57,810 nt of DNA from Candidatus Brocadia sp. WS118 (GCA_007618135.1 PHFX01000010.1:1-57810), one strand, 5' to 3'; positions 18,918 through 28,721 are shown, counted from the first letter of the stretch. Notes: generated from the letters alone by a model not told the origin. Numbers and translations: made by a program.

Positions 18918-19042
18918 AAGATCGTTTTCAGAAAAAGCATAAAGATAAAAAACGTGTAGATATTTATAATGGACAGTTACAGAATAAAAATAGATGTTCT
19001 CTTGTATAAAAATTTAGAACGATACCTAGGAGAATAAATAAC

Positions 19043-19261
19043 ATGGAAATTACTTTACCTTTGGAAAAAATGTCTATTGAAGAAAAGATCCGAACCATGG
19101 AAACTATTTGGGATGATTTGTGTAGAAAAGCGGATAGTATATCGTCTCCCTCTTGGCATGAAGAAGTTTTGAATGAAAGAGAGGAAAGAATTAGAAAAGG
19201 AAGAGAAGGGTTTATTGATTGGAGCAGTGCTAAAAAAAACATAAGAAATAAGATTTCATGA
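19043..19261 (+). CDS. Antitoxin of a RelE/ParE-type toxin-antitoxin module
   Basis: The 72-residue protein (opening MEITLPLEKMSIEEKIRTME, then WDDLC and WHEEVLNEREERIRKG) matches the addiction-module protein family PF09720 that accompanies RelE/ParE toxins. Such antitoxins bind the toxin and usually repress their own promoter. AGGAGA at 19028-19033 is placed nine bases before the start. Its stop overlaps the toxin start as ATGA, the usual arrangement for co-translation of such a pair. Confidence 0.85.
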   Translation: MEITLPLEKMSIEEKIRTMETIWDDLCRKADSISSPSWHEEVLNEREERIRKGREGFIDWSSAKKNIRNKIS

Positions 19262-19551
19262 AAATCAAAATACTTGCATCAGCGAGTCAAGATTTAATAG
19301 ATGGTTATTGGTTTTACGAGAAACAGGCTGAAGGGCTTGGCATATATTTTTTGGATTCCCTTTTTTCGGATATAGATTCATTGATTATCAATGCTGGCAT
19401 TCATCCCTTATATTTTGGGAAATACCATCGTATGTTATCAAAACGATTTCCATTTGCTGTTTATTATCGTGTTGAGAACAATACAGCACTTGTATATGGA
19501 GTTCTTGATTGTCGCAGAAGTCCTGCATGGATAAAAAAGAAATTGAAATAA
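19258..19551 (+). CDS. RelE/ParE superfamily toxin
   Basis: This 97-residue toxin partner has the ParE/RelE pattern: an N-terminal beta strand with ASASQDL, a helix-rich middle (YWFYEKQAEGLG), and the C-terminal strands RFPFAVYYRVE followed by ALVYGVLDCRRSPAWI. RelE members cut ribosome-bound mRNA and ParE members act on gyrase; the lack of a clear RelE catalytic set leaves the target open. The gene appears intact and overlaps the antitoxin stop by four bases. Confidence 0.85.
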   Translation: MKIKILASASQDLIDGYWFYEKQAEGLGIYFLDSLFSDIDSLIINAGIHPLYFGKYHRMLSKRFPFAVYYRVENNTALVYGVLDCRRSPAWIKKKLK

Positions 19552-19564
19552 AAAGGAAAGGATT

Positions 19565-19723
19565 ATGGAATACCTGCGTGAATATATTGCAGATTTAGAA
19601 GATGGGGACCGATGGGACATTTTATTCAAGGATACACAATCAGCATTATCTATAATTGCAGAAGGTGTAAGACAAGAGATAGCCGAAGGTAAAACAGAAG
19701 ATTTTGATTACAGAAAGTTATGA
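19565..19723 (+). CDS. Small antitoxin-like protein of a second, decayed module
   Basis: A 52-residue frame (MEYLREYIADLEDGDRWDIL to the end DFDYRKL) follows AAGGAAAGGATT and starts 13 bases after the ParE-like toxin. The pattern W-D-x-L-F, then an alternating helix and a final GKTEDFDYRKL, resembles small antitoxins partnered with RelE-like toxins that end in GKT-x-PLD-x-DKL. The next frame overlaps by ATGA and starts like such a toxin but is broken. I infer an orphan antitoxin; function is not shown. Confidence 0.6.
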   Translation: MEYLREYIADLEDGDRWDILFKDTQSALSIIAEGVRQEIAEGKTEDFDYRKL

Positions 19724-19812
19724 AATCAAAGACTCTGACTTCTTTCTGGAAGGCATATGAAAAGCCCGGCAAAAATATAAAGAAACTGACAAGGAAATCA
19801 TACGAGATTTAG
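19720..19812 (+). pseudogene. Truncated RelE-like toxin relic
   Basis: The frame starts at an ATGA overlap with the preceding small gene and reads TSFWKAYEKPGKNIKKLTRK, much like the N terminus of a RelE-type toxin family that continues about 60 residues more. It stops at TAG 19810-19812 after 30 codons, and the following sequence to about 19870 does not restore the family in another frame. A decayed toxin with its antitoxin still readable is the simplest reading. Confidence 0.5.
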
Positions 19813-19886
19813 CCGATCTGGCAAATTTATTATGGTTGATTTCAAGGATTTTTTCAGAAATATGAATTTTTGACGGTTATCCGCTT

Positions 19887-21878
19887 GTGACGAGAATTTT
19901 ACACCTATCACTCATTAGTGCACTGGCAGTTATTGCTTTCCTCAACTCACTCAACAACACCTTCGTCTACGACGATGTTTTTACGATAACCAGCAACTAT
20001 TTTATCAGGGATTGGGGAAATTTCTCTGCCTTATTTACAGATGAGTATTTTAACAGTTCAGGAGAAGTAACCTATCGCCCTGTCGTTACCCTTTCGTATT
20101 TCATCGATTATTCGATATGGCACCTCAATCCCGTTGGTTTTCACCTAACCAACCTGCTGCTTCATGCCGTCTGCGCAGCGCTTGTTTACCTGCTGCTGTC
20201 TTTCGTGGTTAAGAATAGTACCATTCCATTTCTATCGGGTATTTTCTTTGCCTCTCACCCCATATTGACGGAGGCCGTGAATGGAGTCAGCTACCGCGAA
20301 GATCTTTTAGCTACCGTCTTTTTTCTTGTCTCCATAGTATTATGTCTTCAATCACGAAAGCATTTCCGCACCTATATCTTTCTGTACCCCTGTTCCTTGA
20401 TTTCCTATCTTCTGGCGCTGTGTTCCAAGGAAATGGCGATTACCCTGCCTGTCATTCTGTTCATCTTTGACCGGGTCTTTCATGACGCAGATAGGACAAA
20501 AAGAGATACCATGAAATATTATTTGGGGTTTATCCTGGTAAGCGGTTTTTATCTGTTTGTGAGATTTGTATGGTTTCATAATCCTGCAGAGAAACAGTTG
20601 CAGTATCCGGATAAGAGTTTCCTGGTAAACGTGCTCACCATGCCAAAGATTATCGGGTCATATATAAAACTGTTATTTTTTCCTGTGAGTTTTAATGCAG
20701 ATTATACGATCCTATCAACAAAAACCCCGCTTGCTGCAGCGTTTATTTGCAGCATTGCATTTCTGATCACTCTAGGGGTAATTACCTTTAGAATGTACCG
20801 GCATTCAAAGTGTGTATCTTTTTTTATGCTCTGGTTTTTTATTACTCTGTCACCTACTTTGAATATTATTCCGATAGCAAATATTATGGCCGAAAGGTAT
20901 CTCTATCTTCCGTCTGTAGGATTTTGTGCAACTCTATCATGCATTTTCCTGGAGATACGAAGGCTGGTAGGTGTCTTTATTTCGGAGAAGGCGTGGAAAG
21001 CGGGAACCCGGAAAACCGGAAGTCTCAGCATTTCCGGCTCGCATCTTCCCACCCCTCCAAACAACAATTCCCACCGTCAGCTTTTCCTGTGCATAACTTG
21101 TCTGACAGTGGTTCCTGCCTTCCTTTATTCGCTGTCTGCAATGAAGAGAAATAGAAGCTGGAGAGACCCGTTTACGTTTTGGTCAAAAACGGTGGAAGTT
21201 GCACCCAAGAGTTCCAGGGCACATAATAATTTGGGAATGATTTACCTTCAGGAAGGCAAAACGGATTTAGCGATTCGTGAGTTTCAAGCGGCGATAGCTA
21301 TTGAGTCGGACCCTGAATACCATCACAATTTAGGAATGGCTTACCAGAAAGAAGGCAGGAGAGATGAAGCGCTAAACGAATATCATCGTGTTTTGGCAGT
21401 GAATCCGAACTCTGCTATCACCCATAATAATATTGGCAATGTCTTCGTCGACAAAGGGCAGATTGATGAAGGAATTTTAAAATTCAAAGAGGCTATTCGA
21501 CTGAAATCGAGGTATTACGATGCCCACTTCAATCTTGGGCTTGCCTATTTCAGGAAAGGGTTGTTAGACGCTTCACTCGATGAATTTAAGCTTGCCATTT
21601 CTTATGAACCTGATCATGCTGAAGCTTACAGTTGCCTGGGCACCGTCTATGCTAACAAGGGACTTTTTGATAAAGCTATTGGAGAAATTGAGAAGGCATT
21701 ACAGCTAAGGCCCGATTATTCCACTGCATACAAAAATCTAGGGATCATCTATCTCAATCATAAGAAAGACGTTCAAAAGGCTTTGTATTTTTTTCATGAG
21801 TTTCTGAGGGTGGATCCAAAGAATAAGGAGGCGGAGGCGGTAAGGAAGACTATTAAAGAACTTCAGGTATCACATTAA
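19887..21878 (+). CDS. Multi-pass membrane protein with C-terminal TPR repeats (TMTC-like)
   Basis: This 663-residue protein has about ten membrane segments in its first 430 residues and at least six tetratricopeptide repeats after that (first one SSRAHNNLGMIYLQEGKTDL, last near LNHKKDVQKALYFF). The N-terminal part has the features of the PMT/TMTC glycosyltransferase-like group: NSLNNTFVYDD in the first loop, a TYRPV block, and SYREDLLATVFFLVS. Such proteins are linked to O-mannosylation in eukaryotes; bacterial members are uncharacterised. It starts with GTG at 19887 without a strong ribosome-binding site. It probably attaches a sugar or scaffolds an envelope complex, which is inference. Confidence 0.8.
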   Translation: MTRILHLSLISALAVIAFLNSLNNTFVYDDVFTITSNYFIRDWGNFSALFTDEYFNSSGEVTYRPVVTLSYFIDYSIWHLNPVGFHLTNLLLHAVCAALVYLLLSFVVKNSTIPFLSGIFFASHPILTEAVNGVSYREDLLATVFFLVSIVLCLQSRKHFRTYIFLYPCSLISYLLALCSKEMAITLPVILFIFDRVFHDADRTKRDTMKYYLGFILVSGFYLFVRFVWFHNPAEKQLQYPDKSFLVNVLTMPKIIGSYIKLLFFPVSFNADYTILSTKTPLAAAFICSIAFLITLGVITFRMYRHSKCVSFFMLWFFITLSPTLNIIPIANIMAERYLYLPSVGFCATLSCIFLEIRRLVGVFISEKAWKAGTRKTGSLSISGSHLPTPPNNNSHRQLFLCITCLTVVPAFLYSLSAMKRNRSWRDPFTFWSKTVEVAPKSSRAHNNLGMIYLQEGKTDLAIREFQAAIAIESDPEYHHNLGMAYQKEGRRDEALNEYHRVLAVNPNSAITHNNIGNVFVDKGQIDEGILKFKEAIRLKSRYYDAHFNLGLAYFRKGLLDASLDEFKLAISYEPDHAEAYSCLGTVYANKGLFDKAIGEIEKALQLRPDYSTAYKNLGIIYLNHKKDVQKALYFFHEFLRVDPKNKEAEAVRKTIKELQVSH

Positions 21879-22066
21879 GGGAGGCTGTTCACTGCACAGG
21901 TTGCGAGAACGTGCCTGGTTGCATAGATCGGAATGTTAATATACGATAGGTAGTGAGCGGTAAGCATCCGGCAGAGGTGATCATGTTGTCGCTCCCACTA
22001 GTCACCAGCTATGCGGGCATTGTTGTCATAGTTGAGATGTTTTTATATAATGCTTATCACGGCAGC

Positions 22067-23554
22067 TTATAGAAGTAGCTTTCCGTTGAATTGCAATTGT
22101 TTATCGACCTTATTTTTTAACTCCTCTTCATCTAAGGCAAAGCCAGGACTAATCTCAATTGAACCAATCACATTACCATGAGAATCTGTGGGAATAGAAA
22201 CACCACTACCCCGCAACCATTGTCCAAACTGATTAATCATGTCTTGCCTCGAGGTCGCCGGCGAGTTTTCCCCTTCCATATTTTTTATGGGTGAAAATTC
22301 GTCTTCACGGAGCACCTCCATAATCACACTTTTTTTAACATGTCTCAATAGATCAAAAATAAAACTCTCGAATTTAATCGCATTGTTTTGTTTAGGATCG
22401 ATCACATTACCATCTTCGCCTAAGTAAGGAACCTTTTTTATTGCAGCATGATACGGGAGTGGTTCTTCTTTTTGGTATACTCTTTCCAGGAAACTGATAT
22501 TTATCATATGCACCGCAATATTTCCGGCATGGTATTTCAGCGTACCATCCTCATTTTTTGCACACATATCTTTACGGCTGAGTTCGCTGTATTCAATCAT
22601 GTGTAAGTTTCCATCGATATATACTACAATTCCCACTTTTTCTTCGGGGTGGCATTTTTTAACCACTTTCAATGATATCTCAGCGGCATCTCTCACATGG
22701 TATCCAATGAAAACAGGATCGGCTATTTTTATTAAAACGTTGTCAACCTGATGATAAAAGATATTTCTAATGCCGCGACGATTCATGTCGTTAAGAACGT
22801 CTTGTTCCTTAAGGGCCACCAGCGCACCGCCGTGGCCATTGGGGCTCATCATGATACTTGATTTTGAATCCATAAGTACCTTTCCCTCTAAGTCAACGAC
22901 GGGGAACATACCTTGGGTAAAAAAACATATCTGATCCTGGTTCAATCCAAAGAATTTATGCGCTTTGAAAAAATTTTGCGTTGCGGAGTCATTATTTTTA
23001 CTGGTCATAATGTACCAGGGAATTCTGGTATTGTATCTTTTTTGAGCAGCAATTATTTTTTCTGCGTGGAGTTGAAAAATACTCTTTCTGGTAATTGGTG
23101 TGATAGGGAATGTTCCTTTCGGCCCGCTGATCCCCAACCTTGTTCCATCTCCACCAGCAACCGTAAGAATTGCGACTTCTCCTTTTTGTAAGGAATTCTC
23201 ACCAACTCGCTTTGCCCTATATGCTATCTCCTTTTCAGCATCATTTTTGGGAACCGCAATAATTTGCGGGGGAGTCAAGTTGTTTTGGGTTGTTTGCGTG
23301 GGATTCAATACTGCCTCATTGAAAAGCTTCTTTATAAGGGAGAAATCAATAATAGCTATTTGATCTAAAAGATTCTTTTTTTCTGAGGGAGTTATTTCAT
23401 CCCACCACCTGAAGACATGGGTTTGACCGGCTTCAAAGGCATTTTCAATATGGCGTATATGGCCTGGATATTTTTTCCCCAACAGTTCTCTTTTTAAGGT
23501 TTTGTTATTTACCGGAAAATCTATACAGGGTAATTTAGCTGATTTCATAAGCAT
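22067..23554 (-). CDS. UDP-sugar pyrophosphorylase (UDPGP type 1 family)
   Basis: The enzyme forms UDP-glucose, UDP-GlcNAc or a related UDP-sugar from UTP and the sugar 1-phosphate. The 495-residue protein contains the nucleotide-binding GGDGTRLGISGPKG, a TSKNNDSATQNFF segment, the NGHGGALVAL block that binds the sugar nucleotide, and VDNVLIKIADP. This is the eukaryote-like UDPGP class (UAP1/AGX type, close to USP-like enzymes), not the bacterial GalU type. The NGHGG block and overall length point to UDP-N-acetylhexosamine pyrophosphorylase, with moderate confidence. It is the only minus-strand gene within a long plus-strand run. A second ATG lies two codons downstream. Confidence 0.85.
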   Translation of the reverse strand: MLMKSAKLPCIDFPVNNKTLKRELLGKKYPGHIRHIENAFEAGQTHVFRWWDEITPSEKKNLLDQIAIIDFSLIKKLFNEAVLNPTQTTQNNLTPPQIIAVPKNDAEKEIAYRAKRVGENSLQKGEVAILTVAGGDGTRLGISGPKGTFPITPITRKSIFQLHAEKIIAAQKRYNTRIPWYIMTSKNNDSATQNFFKAHKFFGLNQDQICFFTQGMFPVVDLEGKVLMDSKSSIMMSPNGHGGALVALKEQDVLNDMNRRGIRNIFYHQVDNVLIKIADPVFIGYHVRDAAEISLKVVKKCHPEEKVGIVVYIDGNLHMIEYSELSRKDMCAKNEDGTLKYHAGNIAVHMINISFLERVYQKEEPLPYHAAIKKVPYLGEDGNVIDPKQNNAIKFESFIFDLLRHVKKSVIMEVLREDEFSPIKNMEGENSPATSRQDMINQFGQWLRGSGVSIPTDSHGNVIGSIEISPGFALDEEELKNKVDKQLQFNGKLLL

Positions 23555-24089
23555 ATTTTCTCATTTCGATTCAATATCTATCTTTTGTGCTACCAGCGGA
23601 GTTTTCAATTGGACAGGGTATAAATATCTCATTTTTTATGAAAAATCCACAAGATCTCATGAAAATCTCTTTGTTGTGTGGCTGATTATATATGAAAAGC
23701 TTGTAACGGTACCTGAAAATATCGGTAAAAGAGTTAAGTATTTTATAATAATTGTTTACCTTCTGTTGCCTGCTGCGGGAAATGAGTTTGCCATATATAT
23801 CCATTTTCTGACATAGTGGCATAATGAATGAGCAAATTTTGAATAGTTTCAGGGAATTCAGGATGCGGGTTCGTTTCACAGCAAAACGAACCAAAAAGTC
23901 AACACACCATTTTTCATACCTGTTGCAAGCGAAACCTTCATTAATTGCATGTCCTTGCAATTATAGAGAATTTCTCCTGAACAGCAAGAAATTTCCCATT
24001 CAGCCTAGGGAACCCTTTAAAAATTTAAACTTGAAATACCTTTGTAATAACAGTAACCTTAGTCATTATTTTACCGCAAAAGGAATTAC
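23555..24089. other. 535-base divergent intergenic region with a 9-base hairpin
   Basis: The region separates two divergent genes and should hold both promoters. The only structure I see is a perfect hairpin: 23868-23876 (GGTTCGTTT) pairs with 23884-23892 across a seven-base loop. Neither strand has a T-tract after it, so it is not a standard terminator. Short open frames on both strands here lack ribosome-binding sites and recognisable sequence, and I do not call them. Confidence 0.45.
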
Positions 24090-26420
24090 ATGAAAAAAAC
24101 CGTAATTATTATTTTGGTTGCCGTTTGTCTCATCATAGGAATAGGCACGTTTGTATATATTTTTGCAAGACGGGCAACCTCCAGTGAAGCGATAAAGAAC
24201 CGCCTGTTAGGCATGATGAAACAATTCGGAGATACTGAAATTGATTCTGTGCGTATGGATTTTTTAGAAGGTATTACAATTGAAAACCTTTCGTTTGTCG
24301 GCACCACTGAAGATACACGAGGAAAATCCCTCAAAATTCCCCGGATCGTCCTAAAACATGACCCACAAGGCCTTATAAAAGGCCAATTCGTCATTACTAA
24401 TGCCATTGTTATTGCGCCAGAGTTAACGGTTGAAAAACCAACTGATATTTGGTCTCTCCTGGATACCATTAAGGTAAATTTTGATAGGGCAGAGGTACCA
24501 GCTTATATAAATGTTTTACGGCAGGGTGTCGAGATCAGAGATTTGAAGATTCATATCAAGGAAGATCCGCCAACATCCAGTCCGGAAATTAAATTATCAG
24601 GCATAAATATTATATTTTTACCATATGCGGGTTCCTTCAAAGATATTATCATCAAAGGAAGCATTGATGACGAACTTTTAGGGAATTATTCTTTTACCAT
24701 GAAACTTTTTCCTGAGGTTCCTCGTCTCGATATCGAGGCCTGCGCAAATAATGTCATGATGAATGAGGAGTTTTGTGGCAGATTCCCTTACATAGGCAAG
24801 ATGCTGTGGGGCAATTATAGACCTGTGGGAAAAGTCAATGTTGCCTGTAATGCCCGTTTTGATTTTAAGGATAAACAGAAAATGATGGATTATGGCATTA
24901 GTGTTAATCTTAACGGGTTGAAAGCTATGTATAATTATTGGCCGGTACAGCTTTATGGTCTGAACGGAGAAGTGGAACTAAGCCCGTCAAAAGTATATCT
25001 ACGCGGAATTGTTGGGTATATCAAAGGTGGAGAATCTGCTTCTCAAGCCGAATTGAATGGCGAGTTCGACCTTTACGGTTCCAAAAAGACCTTTACAGTG
25101 AAGACGGCCAATTTATTTATGAACCAGGAACTTTTAAAAAATATCCCCGATGTCGGCGAAAAAGTGTTTTCAAAGATACAACCGTCTGGTTTGATAGACT
25201 TGACTTTTCAGTATAACGAAGGAGAAAAACAGAAACATGATTATTTCCTGGGTGTGAGTTGCAAGGACTTAAAGATGAAACCACAGGATTTTCCTCTCCC
25301 TATTTCACATGTAACCGGAGAGTGTAATCTTGCCAATAATATTATGGTGTTTAGAAATGCCAGCGGTTTCATAGAATGCGGAGATCAGTCCATTTTTACT
25401 GAAATGAATGGTGTGTATGATTTGCAAAGTAGCCGAAAGATATTTAATTTCCATGCTCCAAATGTATCGATAACAGAATCCTTGTTGAAAAATCTACCCA
25501 ACGCGTCGATTGGAGAAAAACTTTGGACACATCTAAGGCCGGCAGGCAAGGTAGGAATCAGCGGTAATTATCAGGGTTTTGCTGAACAAAAGGATTCCAA
25601 GTACACCATGGAGGTCGAACTTAAGGGTTGTGAGATTCTTGCCGGCATATACAAAATCCCTCTTTGGGGGATGGAAGGAAGACTAGAGTTCAACAAAGAA
25701 GGACTCATGGGCAAACATATCCATGCCAGGTGTTGTGGAGGACAGGTGGAAGGGTGCCTCTTTTTCAAGACGGATAACAACCCAATTCAGTACGAAGGAG
25801 AGGTGAATTTTTCAAGAATTGCACTTGAAGAACTAGACCACAAGATTGGAAAGAAGGAAAGTGCCTTATCAGGTTTACTGTATGGCAATGTTAAATTCCA
25901 TGGAAGTGGCACAGACCCTAAAGGGTTTTCCGCTGAGGGAAAAGTTGATGTAAATGAAGGATATCTTTCTGATGTTCCTGTTATCTTGAATATTTTTAAC
26001 GTTCTTAACCTTAGTTTGCCGAAAAAAGAAAATTTTCATAGCGCAAAGGTAAAGTTTAACGTTAAAGACGGTGTGATTCACATTGACGAAGGAATGGTTT
26101 ATAGTGACACAATTGAAGTAAGCGGACGTGGGAATATTCATTTTAATGGAGATGTTCACCTAGATGCTGCCGCCGGATTCAATAAAGGTTTTTTTTCTCA
26201 ACTGCCCATTGTAGGGAAATTTTTCGACCTGATCGTGGGTGGCGTGCGAAAACAATTGACGATGGTAGAGATCAAGGGCACGTTTTCAAATCCAAAAACT
26301 CATTCGGTACCTTTCAAGCCTTTCACCCGGTCTATCGGAAGTATGTTTGAAATATTGCCGAAACACGAGCTGAATACAACTTCGGGCGGCGAAAAAAAGG
26401 AGGAGGCAAGGGAACTCTAG
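24090..26420 (+). CDS. AsmA/TamB-like envelope protein
   Basis: A single N-terminal membrane anchor (residues 4-26, followed by ARR) is followed by about 740 residues of mostly beta-rich sequence with repeated blocks such as IPDVGEKVFSKIQPSGLIDL and LPNASIGEKLWTHLRPAGKV, typical of AsmA-type repeating-beta-groove proteins. The C-terminal part (FDLIVGGVRKQLTMVEIKGT) matches the AsmA-like C-terminal domain. Members span the periplasm and are implicated in moving phospholipid to the outer membrane. The next gene starts six bases after its stop, although their functions look unrelated. Confidence 0.8.
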   Translation: MKKTVIIILVAVCLIIGIGTFVYIFARRATSSEAIKNRLLGMMKQFGDTEIDSVRMDFLEGITIENLSFVGTTEDTRGKSLKIPRIVLKHDPQGLIKGQFVITNAIVIAPELTVEKPTDIWSLLDTIKVNFDRAEVPAYINVLRQGVEIRDLKIHIKEDPPTSSPEIKLSGINIIFLPYAGSFKDIIIKGSIDDELLGNYSFTMKLFPEVPRLDIEACANNVMMNEEFCGRFPYIGKMLWGNYRPVGKVNVACNARFDFKDKQKMMDYGISVNLNGLKAMYNYWPVQLYGLNGEVELSPSKVYLRGIVGYIKGGESASQAELNGEFDLYGSKKTFTVKTANLFMNQELLKNIPDVGEKVFSKIQPSGLIDLTFQYNEGEKQKHDYFLGVSCKDLKMKPQDFPLPISHVTGECNLANNIMVFRNASGFIECGDQSIFTEMNGVYDLQSSRKIFNFHAPNVSITESLLKNLPNASIGEKLWTHLRPAGKVGISGNYQGFAEQKDSKYTMEVELKGCEILAGIYKIPLWGMEGRLEFNKEGLMGKHIHARCCGGQVEGCLFFKTDNNPIQYEGEVNFSRIALEELDHKIGKKESALSGLLYGNVKFHGSGTDPKGFSAEGKVDVNEGYLSDVPVILNIFNVLNLSLPKKENFHSAKVKFNVKDGVIHIDEGMVYSDTIEVSGRGNIHFNGDVHLDAAAGFNKGFFSQLPIVGKFFDLIVGGVRKQLTMVEIKGTFSNPKTHSVPFKPFTRSIGSMFEILPKHELNTTSGGEKKEEAREL

Positions 26421-26426
26421 GCGGCT

Positions 26427-28520
26427 ATGTTAGAGCACTTCTTTTCGCCGAATGCTGTTGCCATCATTGGAGCCTCCCGTGAGCCGGGGAAGGTGGGGCA
26501 CGATGTATTGAAGAATTTGATTGCCTGCGGATACGAGGGGAAGGTCTATCCCGTAAATCCAAAAGCGGACACTATCCTGGGAATCAAGACGTACCCCGGC
26601 CTCCGGGAAATTAAAGACACTATTGATCTTGCGGTGATTGTTGTCCCTGCCCCGCATGTCCTTGCGATGGTGGAAGAATGCCACGCGCAGGGAATCGATT
26701 CGATTATTGTTATCAGTGCCGGTTTTAAAGAGAGCGGTATTGAGGGTGCTGCAAGAGAGCGGGAATTACTCCGGAAGATCAGGCAGTATTCGATGCGCAT
26801 GCTCGGACCAAACTGCCTCGGATTGATTGATACGAAGTCAGCACTCAATGTCTCTTTTGCCGCTGATATGCCGTCGCCGGGCAATATTGCATTCATTTCC
26901 CAATCCGGCGCATTGTGTACATCAGTTTTGGACTGGGCGATGCACGAATGTATTGGATTTTCCAAATTTATTAGCATGGGGAACAAGACAGATATTGACG
27001 AGACAGACCTCATGCAAGTTGTCGGAAACGATGACCAGACAAAGGTTGTTCTCGGGTATTTAGAAGGGGTAAACCATGGGACCGCCTTCATGAATACTGC
27101 CCGGAAAATCACGAGAGGAAAACCGATGATCCTGGTAAAATCGGGAGGCACCGTGGCAGGTGCAAAGGCGGCCTCATCACATACGGGAACGTTGGCTGGC
27201 GCTGAGAATGCCTTTGATGCAGCTTTTAAACAGTCAGGGGTTTTACGCGCAAGGACGGTTGAAGAACTATTTGACTATGCAAGGATGTTCAGCCAACAAC
27301 CGCTTCCCAAAGGTCCCCGGATAGCGATTATTACCAATGCCGGAGGGCCAGGAATTATTGCGGCAGACGCGGTAGAACGGTCAACATTGAAAATGGCAAC
27401 CTTTTCCAAAGACACTCTGGACAGCCTCCGTTCTTTTCTGCCGGCGATGGCAAATGTGTATAATCCTGTAGATGTCCTGGGAGATGCGAAGGCAGACCGG
27501 TATCAATTTGTTGTAGAAAAAGTCTTGGAAGACCTTCATGTGGATATGGTTCTTATTATTTTGACACCTCAGGCCATGACGGAAATCGAAAAGACAGCGG
27601 AGGCGATAGGCGAAATTGCAAATCGTACCGGTAAACCCGTCGTAACCTCCTTCATGGGTGGCAAAAGGATCGAGGCGAGCTTAAAGGTTATGTGCCAGAG
27701 AAAAGTTCCGAATTATTCATTCCCTGAAAGGGCAATATCAGCAGTCGAGGCTATGTACAAATACACCCTATGGCGGGAGAAACCAATTCCTGAAATAAAA
27801 AAAATACCTGTTCAAAGAGAAGAAGTCGTGTCAGTCTTTGAAAAGGTCAGACAGGCAGGACGCCAGTCCCTGGGAGAAGATGAGGCAAAACAGGTCATTT
27901 CCGTCTATGGTTTTAGGATTCCCAAGAGTATTCTTGCTGTCTCGGAAGCAGAGGCCGCTCAAGCCGCTGATGAGATCGGATACCCGGTTGTCGCAAAGAT
28001 TTCTTCACCTGACATCCTCCATAAATCTGATTTTGGAGGAGTAGTCGTTGGGATTAAAAACGAGGCAGAGATTCGCAGGTTTTTTTGCGATATTACTCAA
28101 AAGGCACGACGGCTTGTGCCCACTGCAGAAGTAAGGGGCATCTTAGTGCAACAGATGATTACCGGTGGCAAGGAAGTGATCCTGGGCATGTCGCGCGACC
28201 CGCAATTCGGTCCTTTGCTGATGTTTGGTCTGGGCGGTATTTATATAGAGGTGCTCAGGGATGTCACGTTCCGGATAGCGCCTATTGGGGTAAATGAAGC
28301 GGAAGAGATGGTACATGAGATTCGGTCGTTTCCACTTTTAACGGGGGTGCGTGGTGAAAAACCAGCAGACATGCGTGCCCTTACCGACAATATTTTAAGG
28401 CTATCTCAACTGGTGACAGATTTTCCTGAAATTATGGAGATGGATATAAACCCGTTGATGGTATTCCCCGCGGGAGAGGGTGCCATGGCCATCGACGCGC
28501 GCATAACGATATCGCAGTAG
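26427..28520 (+). CDS. ADP-forming acetate-CoA ligase (fused alpha and beta parts)
   Basis: This enzyme converts acetyl-CoA (or another acyl-CoA), ADP and phosphate to the acid, CoA and ATP, or the reverse. The 697-residue chain fuses an N-terminal CoA-binding part (VAIIGASREPGKVGHDVL), a ligase-CoA part containing the phospho-histidine H252 in SSHTGTLAG, and a C-terminal ATP-grasp part from about residue 475 (GYPVVAKISSPDILHKSDFGGV). Protein lysine acetyltransferases of the Pat type share this core, but they carry an added GNAT domain, absent here. The neighbouring DRTGG protein supports a role in acetyl-CoA energy conservation. Confidence 0.92.
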   Translation: MLEHFFSPNAVAIIGASREPGKVGHDVLKNLIACGYEGKVYPVNPKADTILGIKTYPGLREIKDTIDLAVIVVPAPHVLAMVEECHAQGIDSIIVISAGFKESGIEGAARERELLRKIRQYSMRMLGPNCLGLIDTKSALNVSFAADMPSPGNIAFISQSGALCTSVLDWAMHECIGFSKFISMGNKTDIDETDLMQVVGNDDQTKVVLGYLEGVNHGTAFMNTARKITRGKPMILVKSGGTVAGAKAASSHTGTLAGAENAFDAAFKQSGVLRARTVEELFDYARMFSQQPLPKGPRIAIITNAGGPGIIAADAVERSTLKMATFSKDTLDSLRSFLPAMANVYNPVDVLGDAKADRYQFVVEKVLEDLHVDMVLIILTPQAMTEIEKTAEAIGEIANRTGKPVVTSFMGGKRIEASLKVMCQRKVPNYSFPERAISAVEAMYKYTLWREKPIPEIKKIPVQREEVVSVFEKVRQAGRQSLGEDEAKQVISVYGFRIPKSILAVSEAEAAQAADEIGYPVVAKISSPDILHKSDFGGVVVGIKNEAEIRRFFCDITQKARRLVPTAEVRGILVQQMITGGKEVILGMSRDPQFGPLLMFGLGGIYIEVLRDVTFRIAPIGVNEAEEMVHEIRSFPLLTGVRGEKPADMRALTDNILRLSQLVTDFPEIMEMDINPLMVFPAGEGAMAIDARITISQ

Positions 28521-28690
28521 GAGCAAACAACGGACAGGAGGCAATGAGTACAGGAAAATTGCCTTCAGCCTGCATAACCGAACAAGCTGAATAGTTAACA
28601 AAAACTGTTTAAAAAGATGTTTTTACTTATATATTTGGCGTGAAAATACCTCTTACCCTGACCCTCTCCTGCAAAGGACGAGGGAACTTT

Positions 28691-28721
28691 CCCTCCCTTG
28701 ATGGGAAGGATTAAGGGAGGG
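28691..28721. repeat. Hairpin-forming interspersed repeat
   Basis: CCCTCCCTT at 28691-28699 pairs perfectly with AAGGGAGGG at 28713-28721 across a 13-base loop. It is followed by GTGATATTTCC, not a T-tract. Sequences of this type, preceded here by CCCTGACCCTCTCC, occur as scattered repeats in many bacterial genomes. It lies between the ligase and DRTGG genes. Confidence 0.6.

Noticed and set aside
23571-23960. Minus-strand open frame of 129 codons in the divergent gap, and a plus-strand frame at 23824-24093
   Set aside because: Neither has a ribosome-binding site, a recognisable motif or gene-like composition; each overlaps the other.
26546-27151. Minus-strand open frame of 201 codons
   Set aside because: It is antisense to the conserved CoA-binding part of the acetate-CoA ligase and has no family signature.
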